Shown here piece after piece: positions 42,948 through 50,898 of a stretch of 64,000 nucleotides of DNA. The DNA lies in NCBI RefSeq assembly GCF_041262585.1, contig NZ_JBGCBZ010000035.1, positions 1 to 64,000 on the forward strand, in the 5' to 3' direction. The first letter of the stretch is position 1. Every line of letters begins with the position of its first letter. This DNA is from JAOEGB01 sp041262585. GTDB taxonomy: Bacteria; Actinomycetota; Actinomycetes; Streptosporangiales; Streptosporangiaceae. The position numbers and the translations under genes are program-made. The notes under the pieces are model-generated. The model was given only the letters and a program-made list of their open reading frames with translations. It was not told the DNA's origin and searched no databases.

Positions 42948-43826
42948 ATGCTGCCGATCATGACGGTGGGGTTCTTGTTCTGCGCCGATCCGCTCCGGCC
43001 GCGGCGGGGCGATCCGCATTTCGGGGCCCAGACGCGCGCCGTACGGGATCTGGGTGGGCGGCTGGCGCTGATCGACCATGACGCGATCGTGGCCGGCCGG
43101 ATCGATGAGGCCGTGGCGGGGGTGCCGTTGGGGTTCGGCCCAGCTTGGTATCGGGGCTGGATGCTGCGGGCCGAGCAGTACGAGGCGATGGAGGAGGCGC
43201 TGCTCGGACGTGGTTGCCGGCTGCTCACCAGCGGGCGGGAGTATCGGGCGGGCCATGAGTTGCCCGGCTGGATCGACTGTTTCCGGGAGTTCACGCCGGA
43301 GACTGTCGTGGTGCCGATGGCGCCGGGCGCCCCTTGCCCGGATGTCACGCGCGCAGCGGCGGGGCTGGGCGACGGTGGTTTCGTGATCAAGGACTACGTC
43401 AAGTCACGCAAGCATGAGTGGTTGGACGCCTGCTATGCGGCGGACCTGGCCCGGTTGCGGGGCGTGGTGGCAAAGTTCGTCGAGCGTCAGGGTGAGGACC
43501 TGGTCGGCGGGCTGGTCATCCGCCGGTTCGAAGATCTTGAAGACGGCCAGGTACGCGTCTGGTGGGTCGATGGCAAGCCCGTGTTCGCGGGTCCGCACCC
43601 CGACACCCCCGAAGCCGACGTTGAGTCACCGCACGACCTGAGCGACGTGCGTGCGGCGGTGCGACGGCTCGGGTGCCGCTTCGTCACCACTGACCTGGTG
43701 CGGCGGACCGACGGCGTCTGGCGGGTGATCGAGGTCGGCGACGGCCAGGTGAGCGACTGGCCGCGCCACGCCGACCCGGCCGTGCTGTACGCCGCGTTGC
43801 TCGAAGGTGCCGTTACCGCACCCTGA
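42948..43826 (+). CDS. ATP-grasp protein of the R2K clade
   Basis: This 292-residue protein opens MLPIMTVGFLFCADPLRPRR and carries VIKDYVKSRKHEW, the two-lysine R2K signature, followed by GGLVIRRFEDLEDGQVRVWW, RFVTTDLVRR and WRVIEVGDGQVSDW, which supply the metal and ATP ligands. R2K proteins are predicted to modify peptides or proteins and are common in mobile or conflict settings. ATG 42948 has GGTGGGTGG upstream; ATG 42960 is also possible. The NADAR gene upstream is a plausible partner. Confidence 0.75.
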   Translation: MLPIMTVGFLFCADPLRPRRGDPHFGAQTRAVRDLGGRLALIDHDAIVAGRIDEAVAGVPLGFGPAWYRGWMLRAEQYEAMEEALLGRGCRLLTSGREYRAGHELPGWIDCFREFTPETVVVPMAPGAPCPDVTRAAAGLGDGGFVIKDYVKSRKHEWLDACYAADLARLRGVVAKFVERQGEDLVGGLVIRRFEDLEDGQVRVWWVDGKPVFAGPHPDTPEADVESPHDLSDVRAAVRRLGCRFVTTDLVRRTDGVWRVIEVGDGQVSDWPRHADPAVLYAALLEGAVTAP

Positions 43827-44014
43827 CTCGATCGCCGGAACGCCCGGTGCCCTCGATACCCGAGGGGAAGCTACGACCAGCGCGGGGAGCGCCGGCTCGT
43901 CGGTGCGCCTGCACCGCTTCGTCGCCCACCGCGGCGGCCCGCGCCGGTTTCGGCCGCCGCGGCCGGACCGGGGCTCTGGGACTCGCGGACATGCCGTCGG
44001 CGTGTGGAAGGGGG

Positions 44015-44751
44015 CTACGGCAGGAGCCGGCGCACGGCGTAGCCGGTGATCGCCGAAGTCGCCTCCGCCATCAGGAGGCCGCCGGCGACGGCGATCGCCA
44101 CGATGACGGCCAACGGCTGTCCCGGTTGCCACAGAGGCATGGTGAAGCCCATGAAGATACCGAGGCCGACGGCCCACGCAGCGGCGGTCGTGGCGATCCA
44201 GCGGGCCGCGTGCCGGATGTGGCGGCGCAGGATCAGCCACTGAGCTGTGCCTATGGAGGCGAGCAGGACCCCGCCGAGGATCGTCGCTGTGGCGACGAAC
44301 AGCGCGGGCGGCCATGCCGACAGCGACTCCCCATAGAGGGAGGGGACCAGCCCGATGAGGTACGCCGGTACGGCGGCGCCCGCCGTGGCGGCGATCCATC
44401 CGCGCCGGCGCGTTCCCGTCCCTTCACCACGACGCCGGTCCCGCTGTGCCACCGCCCGTCGAGCCACACCTCGACCGAAGCGGGCTCGGTGAAATGCCGC
44501 CACCACCGCTTCCTCGCGGCATCGGCGGCCGGCACCACGATCCGGCCGTCGTCACGGGCGACCTGCGCCGGCAGGACGACCTGCGCGCCGGCGCGGGAGA
44601 TGTAGCGCAGGACGCCTACCGCCTGATCGAGGAGCGGCCGCATCCCTGAACCGAGCAGCCACACCACCAGCCGGTTCATCAGTGGGGTCCGCGACCCCCG
44701 CGCCTGAGGCCGCTTCTCTGCGCCGCGCGTGGCGCTCGAACTCGTGGTCAT
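44015..44751 (-). pseudogene. Nitroreductase-like start joined out of frame to a membrane-protein end
   Basis: From 44751 the minus strand reads MNRLVVWLLGSGMRPLLDQA and RKRWWRHFTEPASVEVWLDG, matching the first half of F420-type nitroreductase-family proteins. After about 44430 that frame loses protein character and another frame reads AAVPAYLIGLVPSLYGESLS, QWLILRRHIRHAARWIATTA and AGGLLMAEATSAITGYAVRR, a three- to four-helix membrane protein ending at 44015. Two genes seem to have been joined by a deletion. Confidence 0.55.
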
Positions 44752-44936
44752 ACCGTCACCGTCGCGGTCCTCGGACCGCTGGGGGAGAGCCGAAAGGACG
44801 CTCGACCGCCCGGTTTCCTTGTTCGAACACGCGCAGCGACTGCACCGGCTAACCCCGGACGGGCCGCTACCTGACGGCGGCCGTCCCTTCCAGCGATCCG
44901 ATCGAGGCCAGGCGTGCCGCTTGGATCAGTAAAGAA

Positions 44937-45335
44937 GTGACCCGGAACGGCATACCGGAGAGAAGGTTCGCTGTCCGGGTCGTGGTGCCCGATCCGAATC
45001 CGGTCGGCTTCCCTCAGGTAGAGGCCAGGATCGTGATCGACGGGATGCCGATCGTCGCGGCGGCGTTCGACAAGGGTCCCGCCGAGGATCCTGAGCGGCT
45101 GGTCTACGGCGGGCGGCTCAGAGCCACGAGCGAACCGAAGGAGATCAGGCTCGCCGAGGCATGCTGCACCGAGGGGTGCTGCGGCGGGCTCTATGTCACG
45201 ATCGTGCGCGAGGGGCCAGAGGTGGTCTGGAAGGACTGGCGCTCGTCGATGGCGGGCGATCCACCGCAGGAGGTCCGGTTCGACGCGGCGGAGTACGACC
45301 GGGAGGTCGTCCGGAGCCCGCCTACCGATGGGGGT
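44937..45335 (+). pseudogene. Conserved hypothetical protein, C-terminally truncated
   Basis: From GTG 44937 the protein reads VEARIVIDGMPIVAAAFDKG, EPKEIRLAEACCTEGCCGGL and YVTIVREGPEVVWKDWRSSM, then VRFDAAEYDREVVRS. I recall a family of actinobacterial hypothetical proteins with CCTEGCCGGLYVTI that continue for about 60 more residues. Here the similarity stops near 45320, where the inverted cyanase fragment begins, although the frame stays open to 45611. An inversion or insertion probably cut the gene. Confidence 0.55.
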
Positions 45336-45500
45336 CAGAACGGCTTGGTCGGCAGGTACTTGCCGTCGAGTGTGATCACCGCCCGGGAGCCGCCCTCGGG
45401 GTCCTCGACCTTCACGTCCAGCTTGAAGTTGATCGCGCTGATGATGCCGTCACCGAACTGCTCGTGGATCAGGGCCTTGAGGGTGGTGCCGTGGCGGCCA
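45335..45500 (-). pseudogene. cynS: C-terminal fragment of cyanase
   Basis: The minus strand reads HGTTLKALIHEQFGDGIISA, then INFKLDVKVEDPEGG and AVITLDGKYLPTKPF, the nearly invariant C-terminus of cyanate hydratase. The catalytic serine in GDGIISAIN is kept, but the arginine and glutamate upstream of the GTTLKAL segment are missing. Only about 55 residues remain. Confidence 0.85.
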
Positions 45501-45630
45501 CTCCGCAGCGCAGGCCCAGGCCGGCCCGCACCTGACCTGGGTGAAGTCACGTGCGAGGCATGGGGATGGACATACCGCGACCCGCGTTATCGGCAGTGTC
45601 GCGACCGATGAAGCGAGCGCCCGGCGGATG

Positions 45631-46530
45631 TCACCGTGTCGAGCCGAGCCCGGCAAGGAGTGCGGTGAGGGTCGAGCCGAGGGGGGCGTCCAAGGTCAGG
45701 AGGGCGTGGGCGTCGCCTCGGGTCCGGCCTCGGTTGATGATCGCGACGGGTATGGCGAGTTCGGTGGCGCGGCGTACGAACCGGTAGCCGGACATGACGG
45801 TCAGCGTGGACCCGAGAACCAGCAGCGTATTGGCCCGCTCGGTCAGTGCGTAACACTTCTGGACGCGGGGTCGTGGCACGTTCTCGCCGAAGAACACCAC
45901 GTCGGGTTTGAGCAGGCCGCCGCAGCTGTGGCAGTCCACGAGCTGGAAGGCGTCGGTCTGGTCATCAGCCAGGATGGCGTCGCCGTCGGGGTTGATCGCG
46001 CTGACCTGGGCGTCCCAGCCGGGGTTGGCGGCTCGCAGGCGCTGGTCGAGCAGGTGGCGGGAGGTACGTTGACCGCAGTCAAGACACCTGACCCGATCGA
46101 GGCCGCCGTGCAGCTCGATCACATGCTGTGCGCCGGCGGCCTGGTGCAGGCCGTCGACGTTCTGGGTGATGATCCCGGCAATCAGCCCGCGGGCCTGCAG
46201 TTCCGCGACCGCGTGATGACCGGCGTTGGGGACTGCGCGAGCGACGTGCCGCCATCCCACGTGGCTGCGCGCCCAGTACCGCCGGCGAGCTGCGGCGCTG
46301 CCGACGAACGTCTGGTACGTCATCGGCTCGGCCCGCCGCTTGAGCCCGCTCTCCCCTCGGTAGTCCGGAATGCCGGACTCTGTCGACAGGCCGGCCCCGC
46401 TCAGGATCACCACGTCGCCGTCTGCGATGAGATCGACCAGCAGTCTGAACGGGGGGCTGGTGAGCACACCCGACGGGTCAGGCAACGCGCCGAACACGCC
46501 ACCGGGACCCTCGTCTATCGCCCAAGTCAC
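45631..46530 (-). CDS. Sir2-family NAD-dependent protein deacylase
   Basis: This 299-residue sirtuin has the NAD motif LSGAGLSTESGIPDYRGESG, the catalytic TQNVDGLHQAAG and HGG (His of ELHGG), a zinc site from CLDCG and CHSCG, and KPDVVFFGENVP. GSTLTVMSGYRFV and AIINRG complete the Rossmann fold. It removes acyl groups from lysines while consuming NAD. GTG 46530 is chosen tentatively; a further upstream ATG (46593) and a downstream GTG are possible. It is divergent from ridA. Confidence 0.9.
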   Translation of the reverse strand: MTWAIDEGPGGVFGALPDPSGVLTSPPFRLLVDLIADGDVVILSGAGLSTESGIPDYRGESGLKRRAEPMTYQTFVGSAAARRRYWARSHVGWRHVARAVPNAGHHAVAELQARGLIAGIITQNVDGLHQAAGAQHVIELHGGLDRVRCLDCGQRTSRHLLDQRLRAANPGWDAQVSAINPDGDAILADDQTDAFQLVDCHSCGGLLKPDVVFFGENVPRPRVQKCYALTERANTLLVLGSTLTVMSGYRFVRRATELAIPVAIINRGRTRGDAHALLTLDAPLGSTLTALLAGLGSTR

Positions 46531-46584
46531 CCCTCCATGGTGCCTGACATACGCACCTGCACAGGCCGCTGGGACCATGACGAC

Positions 46585-46983
46585 ATGGACCATACGCGGC
46601 AGAGGGCTAGCTCCGGATCACCGCTGGAGCCTCGAATCGGCTTCTCGCGGGCGGTGCGGGCAGGACAGCACGTCGCCGTAGCTGGCACGGCCCCAATCGG
46701 AGACGACGGCTCCACCATCGGGCCGGGCGACGTGTACACCCAGACGGTGCGGTGCCTGGACATCGCTGAGCGGGCGCTTCGCGATGTGGGCGCGTCGATC
46801 GAGGATGTCATCCGAACCCGCATCATGCTGACGGACGTGACGAGATGGGAGGAGGCGGCTCGCGCTCATGGCGAGCGATTCGCCGCAGTCCGGCCTGCTT
46901 GCACCTTCGTTGAGGTGTCGCGGTTCATCGACCCCGCATGGCTCGTCGAAGTGGAGCTCGACGCCGTGCTGGATCCACGATGA
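46585..46983 (+). CDS. ridA: RidA-family protein
   Basis: This 132-residue protein matches the RidA/YjgF family: GFSRAVRAGQHVAVAGTAPI, YTQTVRCLDIAERALRDVGA, DVIRTRIMLTDVTRWEEAAR, the conserved arginine in AVRPACTFVEVSRF and a final VEVELDAVLD. RidA hydrolyses reactive enamine/imine intermediates; some relatives have other roles. ATG 46585 lies 54 bp from the divergent Sir2 gene. Confidence 0.88.
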   Translation: MDHTRQRASSGSPLEPRIGFSRAVRAGQHVAVAGTAPIGDDGSTIGPGDVYTQTVRCLDIAERALRDVGASIEDVIRTRIMLTDVTRWEEAARAHGERFAAVRPACTFVEVSRFIDPAWLVEVELDAVLDPR

Positions 46984-47149
46984 AGCTGACACTCCGCTTT
47001 GAAGGCTGAAGCGCAGCGGGCGGCTGCCGCACGGCGGCACCGACCTCTACATCCGCGCGCGGCAAGTACGGCGGCCCGCGGGGAGCAGGACGGCTGCACG
47101 CATACCCAGCAGGTCGTCGGCGAGATCGATGAGGACCCGAACAACCTGA

Positions 47150-47524
47150 TCAGGTGAGGGCTTCGGCGGCCCGCCGGCGGAGCAGGGCTTCGTGGTCCGG
47201 GTCGGTGCACAGCGTCAAGGTCAGCCCGGCCCCGGCGATCTCGGCCAGTACGGCCAGCAGTGTGGCCAACTGTTCGGGGGGTTCGGCGTTGAGGAGGTCC
47301 TCGGCGTGCTCCACGACAAGGGCGACCTTCCCGGCACGAGTCGCATCGCCGAGGGAGTCGGCGAACGCGTCCCAGTTACGGCCGAAGTAGCCGGGAAACC
47401 GCAGAACCCGCGCCGCCTCCTCGAAGAAGGCGGCGCGGGTCGGGCATGCGCTCCCGTCGATGACCGCCGGCGCCGGGCCGGTGGACACCGTCAGCCATTG
47501 CGGCAGCGGACGTGCGGCGGTCAT
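47150..47524 (-). CDS. Barstar-like ribonuclease inhibitor
   Basis: This 124-residue cytosolic protein has the barstar core: VIDGSACPTRAAFFEEAARV, LRFPGYFGRNWDAFADSLGD and KVALVVEHAEDLLN. FGRNWDAF carries the acidic loop that plugs the RNase active site. It starts 8 bp after the stop of the barnase-like RNase gene in the same direction, forming a toxin/inhibitor pair that protects the producing cell before the enzyme is secreted. Confidence 0.9.
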   Translation of the reverse strand: MTAARPLPQWLTVSTGPAPAVIDGSACPTRAAFFEEAARVLRFPGYFGRNWDAFADSLGDATRAGKVALVVEHAEDLLNAEPPEQLATLLAVLAEIAGAGLTLTLCTDPDHEALLRRRAAEALT

Positions 47525-47532
47525 GGGAGTTC

Positions 47533-47946
47533 CTAGAGTCTGTAGAAGTCGGTGTAGTGGTTGGGGGAGAACCAGGTCACGCCGGTGCTGCGGTTGACGA
47601 CGATCCGGTAGGCGTCACGCGCCGCTCCCCGCGCCCGGGAGTACACGTCGTACTCGTAGTAGGTGGCGCCGCTGGGGAGCTGGCCCTCGCGGTTGTAGAA
47701 GCGCCCACCGGTGTAGTTGTACTTGCCGTCCGGCCAGGAGTACCACCCACTGGTGGTGGGGTAGCCCTTGGACGCCCAGATCGAGTTGGCCGTACGCGCG
47801 TCGGAGCATCGGGAGATGGTGCAGGAGTTGTAGACCGACGCCTGCGCGGGGGCGATACCGGCCACACCGGTCAGGGAGACGATGGCGGCGAGCACGACGG
47901 TGAGCCGTGCCGGCCACGAAGCTCGGGGGCGATGCGGGGTGTGCAT
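47533..47946 (-). CDS. Secreted barnase-like guanyl-specific ribonuclease
   Basis: This 137-residue protein has a Sec signal peptide (residues 1-36; LTVVLAAIVSLTGVAGIAPA, cleavage after AQA) and an RNase N1/T1 domain. Catalytic candidates are Glu98 (YYEYDV), Arg110, Arg114 (DAYRIVV) and His130 (NHYTDFYRL), spaced as in barnase. Cys42 and Cys47 may form a disulfide. The ATG at 47946 follows AAGGAGG. The inhibitor gene follows 8 bp downstream. Confidence 0.9.
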   Translation of the reverse strand: MHTPHRPRASWPARLTVVLAAIVSLTGVAGIAPAQASVYNSCTISRCSDARTANSIWASKGYPTTSGWYSWPDGKYNYTGGRFYNREGQLPSGATYYEYDVYSRARGAARDAYRIVVNRSTGVTWFSPNHYTDFYRL

Positions 47947-48271
47947 GAAGCCTCCTTGAGGGGGAGGGAGGGCGGCAGACACCCGTCATGATCACCGTGG
48001 AATCAGGCCAAAAGAAGGGAAAGACCGTCAAAGGTAGGTGAACTCTTCGCGGCCGGAAAGCGCCTCCGGCATTACCGGGCCCGTCGGCACGTAGTCGATG
48101 CCGGTTACCTCACGAAGCCGGTTACCTCACGAAGCCGGTGCGCCGCCACGATCCTGACATGGCCGGTGCCGATGGCCGCATCGCGGACGGTCGGCCCCGA
48201 CCGCAGATCGACCGCCGGCCCTCGCCACGGGCCGTGGTTCTGTCGGTGGCACCCGCAAGAATGATCCCATC
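47947..48271. other. Intergenic stretch with a 17-bp tandem duplication
   Basis: GCCGGTTACCTCACGAA is repeated back to back at about 48099-48132, followed by a partial third copy (GCCGGT). Otherwise I see no gene; the promoter of the RNase gene should lie near 47960-48030. Confidence 0.4.
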
Positions 48272-48460
48272 ATGACCACCAAGACGCCTCCCCGCCCGCT
48301 GCCCGTCGAACTCGTCGACGGGCCCGGCGACATGCTCTACCTCTTCGCCCGCGCCCCGCTCACCCCGGATGAGTGCGACGCCCTTGGCGCGCTCCTCTCG
48401 GCCCGGGCCGCCGCGGTTCGGGACCATGTCACCCCGGCTCACCCTCCTAGTGAGAGGTGA
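48272..48460 (+). CDS. Small hypothetical protein
   Basis: This 62-residue acidic protein (MTTKTPPRPLPVELVDGPGD, MLYLFARAPLTPDECDALGA) has a natural composition and a clear ATG, but only a weak ribosome-binding site. It is convergent to the ABC-F gene. No family is recognised. Confidence 0.45.
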   Translation: MTTKTPPRPLPVELVDGPGDMLYLFARAPLTPDECDALGALLSARAAAVRDHVTPAHPPSER

Positions 48461-48493
48461 CGCGCGACCTGTTCCTCGCCCCCGGTGCCTTAC

Positions 48494-50131
48494 TCAGACC
48501 TCCGTGATCCGTCCCGCGCTGACCTTCAGGTGGCGGCTCACCTGTACCGCCTGGAGCATTCTCCGGTCGTGTGTGACGAGCAGCAGCGTGCCGGGGTAGT
48601 GCGCGAGCGCCGACTCAAGCTGTTCGATGGCGGGCAGATCGAGATGGTTGGTAGGCTCGTCGAGCACGAGCAGGTTGACGCCCCTGGCCTGCAGCAACGC
48701 CAGAGCCGCCCGGGTCCGCTCGCCGGGTGACAGGGTCGCCGCCGGGCGCGTCACGTGCGCGGCCTTCAGCCCGAACTTCGCCAGCAGCGTGCGCACCTCC
48801 GCGGGCGGCATCGGCGAGACCAGCGCCCCGAAGGCGTCGAGCAGCGGCTCGTCTCCGAGGAAGAGTCCTCGTGCCTGGTCCACCTCTCCGACCACCACGC
48901 CGGGGCCGAGCGCGGCGTGGCCCTCCTCCAGCGGGAGCCGGCCGAGCAGCGCGGCCAGCAGCGTGGACTTGCCCGAGCCGTTGGCCCCGGTGATGGCCAC
49001 CCGCTCGGCCCAGCCGATCTCCAGATCGACGGGACCAAGGGTGAAGGAGCCGCGGCGCGCGACCGCGCCACGCAGGGTGGCGACGACGGCTCCGGCGCGG
49101 GGCGCGGCGGCGATCTCCATGCGCAGCTCCCACTCCTTGCGCGGCTCGTCCACCGCCTCCAGCCGCTCGATCAGCTTCTCCGTCTGTCGAGCCTTCGCGG
49201 CCTGCTTCTCGGTCGTCTCGACCCGGGCGTTCCGCCCGATCTTGTCGTTGTCGCTCATCTTGCGGCGCGCGTTCTTGACGCCCTTCTCCATCCAGGCACG
49301 CTGGGTGCGGGCGCGCAGCTCAAGCTGGGCGCGGGTCTCGGCGTACTGGTCGTATTGCTGTCTGGCGTGCGTCCGCGCGACCTCGCGCTCGTCCAGGTAT
49401 GCCTGGTAGCCGCCGCCGTACAACCGCACCTCCTGCTGGGCCAGGTCGAGCTCCAGCACGCTGGTGACGGTCCTCGCCAGGAACTCGCGGTCGTGGCTGA
49501 CCAGCACCGTGCCCGAGCGCAGGCCGGTCACGAACCTCTCCAGCCGGTCGAGCCCGTCGAGGTCGAGGTCGTTCGTCGGCTCGTCGAGCAGGAAGACGTC
49601 GTAGCGGCTCAGAAGCAGCGAGGCGAGCCCCGCGCGGGCCGCCTGACCGCCGGACAGCGAGGTCATGGGCTGGTCGAGGTCGATCATGAGGCCCAGGTCG
49701 GCGGCCACCTCGGCGGCGCGCTCGTCGAGGTCCGCGCCGCCCAGTGTGAGCCAGCGCTCCAGGCTCGTGCTGTAGGCGTCGTCGGCGCCCGGCGAGCCCT
49801 CGACCAGTGCCTGCGTGGCGGCGTCGAGGTCGCGCTGCGCCTCCGCGACGCCGGTACGGCGGGCGAGGAACCGGCGGACGGTCTCGTCCGGCCTGCGCTC
49901 CGGCTCCTGGGGAAGGTGGCCGACGACGGCCGTGGCCGGGGAGAGCCGGATGTCGCCTTGCTCCGGCGCGTCGAGGCCGGCGAGCAGGCGGAGCAGCGTC
50001 GACTTGCCCGCGCCGTTGACCCCGACCAGCCCGATGACGTCGCCAGGGGCGACCACGAGGTCGAGCCCGGAAAACAGGACTCGCTCGCCGTGCCCGGCCG
50101 CGAGGTCCTTCACGACGATGGTTGCGCTCAT
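48494..50131 (-). CDS. ABC-F family ATPase (ribosome protection/translation factor)
   Basis: This 545-residue protein has two ABC domains and no membrane helices. Domain 1 has GVNGAGKST, LSGGQAARAGLASLLL and DVFLLDEPTNDLDL; domain 2 has GANGSGKST, LSPGERTRAALALLQA and LLVLDEPTNHLDL. The charged linker between them (about 240-320; RTQRAWMEKGVKNARRKMSD) is the P-site tRNA interaction motif of ABC-F proteins. Close relatives confer macrolide- or lincosamide-type resistance, others are housekeeping. The start is ATG 50131. Confidence 0.9.
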   Translation of the reverse strand: MSATIVVKDLAAGHGERVLFSGLDLVVAPGDVIGLVGVNGAGKSTLLRLLAGLDAPEQGDIRLSPATAVVGHLPQEPERRPDETVRRFLARRTGVAEAQRDLDAATQALVEGSPGADDAYSTSLERWLTLGGADLDERAAEVAADLGLMIDLDQPMTSLSGGQAARAGLASLLLSRYDVFLLDEPTNDLDLDGLDRLERFVTGLRSGTVLVSHDREFLARTVTSVLELDLAQQEVRLYGGGYQAYLDEREVARTHARQQYDQYAETRAQLELRARTQRAWMEKGVKNARRKMSDNDKIGRNARVETTEKQAAKARQTEKLIERLEAVDEPRKEWELRMEIAAAPRAGAVVATLRGAVARRGSFTLGPVDLEIGWAERVAITGANGSGKSTLLAALLGRLPLEEGHAALGPGVVVGEVDQARGLFLGDEPLLDAFGALVSPMPPAEVRTLLAKFGLKAAHVTRPAATLSPGERTRAALALLQARGVNLLVLDEPTNHLDLPAIEQLESALAHYPGTLLLVTHDRRMLQAVQVSRHLKVSAGRITEV

Positions 50132-50246
50132 ATCCTGACCGATGCTATCCAGCGCCCCGCGCGGAAGCTAACGGTTACCACCGCCACGGGTTCCCCCGGC
50201 AGTGCCTGGGGGAGCGCGGCGATCAACCCGGGGCGGCGCCGCCGGA

Positions 50247-50825
50247 TTACGTGCCGCGCGGTTTCGCGCGGACGTGCATGCGTTCGCCCTGCGGTCCGAA
50301 CAGGCTGAGGACCTCCACCGGCGCGTCTCCGGTGCTGCCGAACCAGTGCGGTACCCGGGTGTCGAACTCCGCGGCCTCCCCCGACTTGAGGATGACGTCG
50401 TGCTCGGCGAGCACCAGCCGCAGCTTCCCGCTGAGCACGTAAAGCCACTCGTAGCCCTCGTGCGTACGTGGATCGGGTTCCTGGCGGGTGGCGCCGATGA
50501 CCATCTTCCACGCCATCAGCCCGCCGGCGTGCTGGGTCAGCGGCACGACCGTCATGCCCGCGTGCTTGATCGGCTTCAACCGCACCCGTGGGTCACCGAC
50601 CGGCGGCGCGCCGACGAGCTCGTCGAGGGGCACCTGGTAGGCGCGCGCGAGCGGCAGCAGCAACTCCAGGGTGGGTCTGCGCTCGCCGGATTCGAGGCGG
50701 GACAGGGTGCTGACCGAGATGCCGGTGGTCTCCGCGAGCTGGGTCAGGGTGGTGCCGCGCTCCTTGCGCAGCGCGCGCAGCCGCGGGCCCACGAAGGCCA
50801 GGACCGCGGCGTCGGCTTTTGCCAT
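50247..50825 (-). CDS. XRE-family regulator with C-terminal cupin domain
   Basis: This 192-residue protein has an N-terminal helix-turn-helix (about 14-68; TTLTQLAETTGISVSTLSRL, ESGERRPTLELLLPLARAY) and a cupin barrel (about 105-180; THEGYEWLYVLSGKLRLVLA, EAAEFDTRVPHWFGSTGDAP). The cupin probably senses a small molecule. It is divergent from the oxidoreductase/methyltransferase fusion 73 bp away and probably regulates it. Confidence 0.88.
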   Translation of the reverse strand: MAKADAAVLAFVGPRLRALRKERGTTLTQLAETTGISVSTLSRLESGERRPTLELLLPLARAYQVPLDELVGAPPVGDPRVRLKPIKHAGMTVVPLTQHAGGLMAWKMVIGATRQEPDPRTHEGYEWLYVLSGKLRLVLAEHDVILKSGEAAEFDTRVPHWFGSTGDAPVEVLSLFGPQGERMHVRAKPRGT

Positions 50826-50898
50826 GTCGGCAATGTTACTTGTCGACTCAAGCAGGCCGGGTGCACCGTGGGCGCAGGCAACGAGTGTAGGGAGACTC

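Noticed and set aside
48755..50308. A 517-codon plus-strand open frame opposite the ABC-F gene
   Set aside because: It is a shadow frame; the ABC-F gene on the minus strand has complete Walker and signature motifs.
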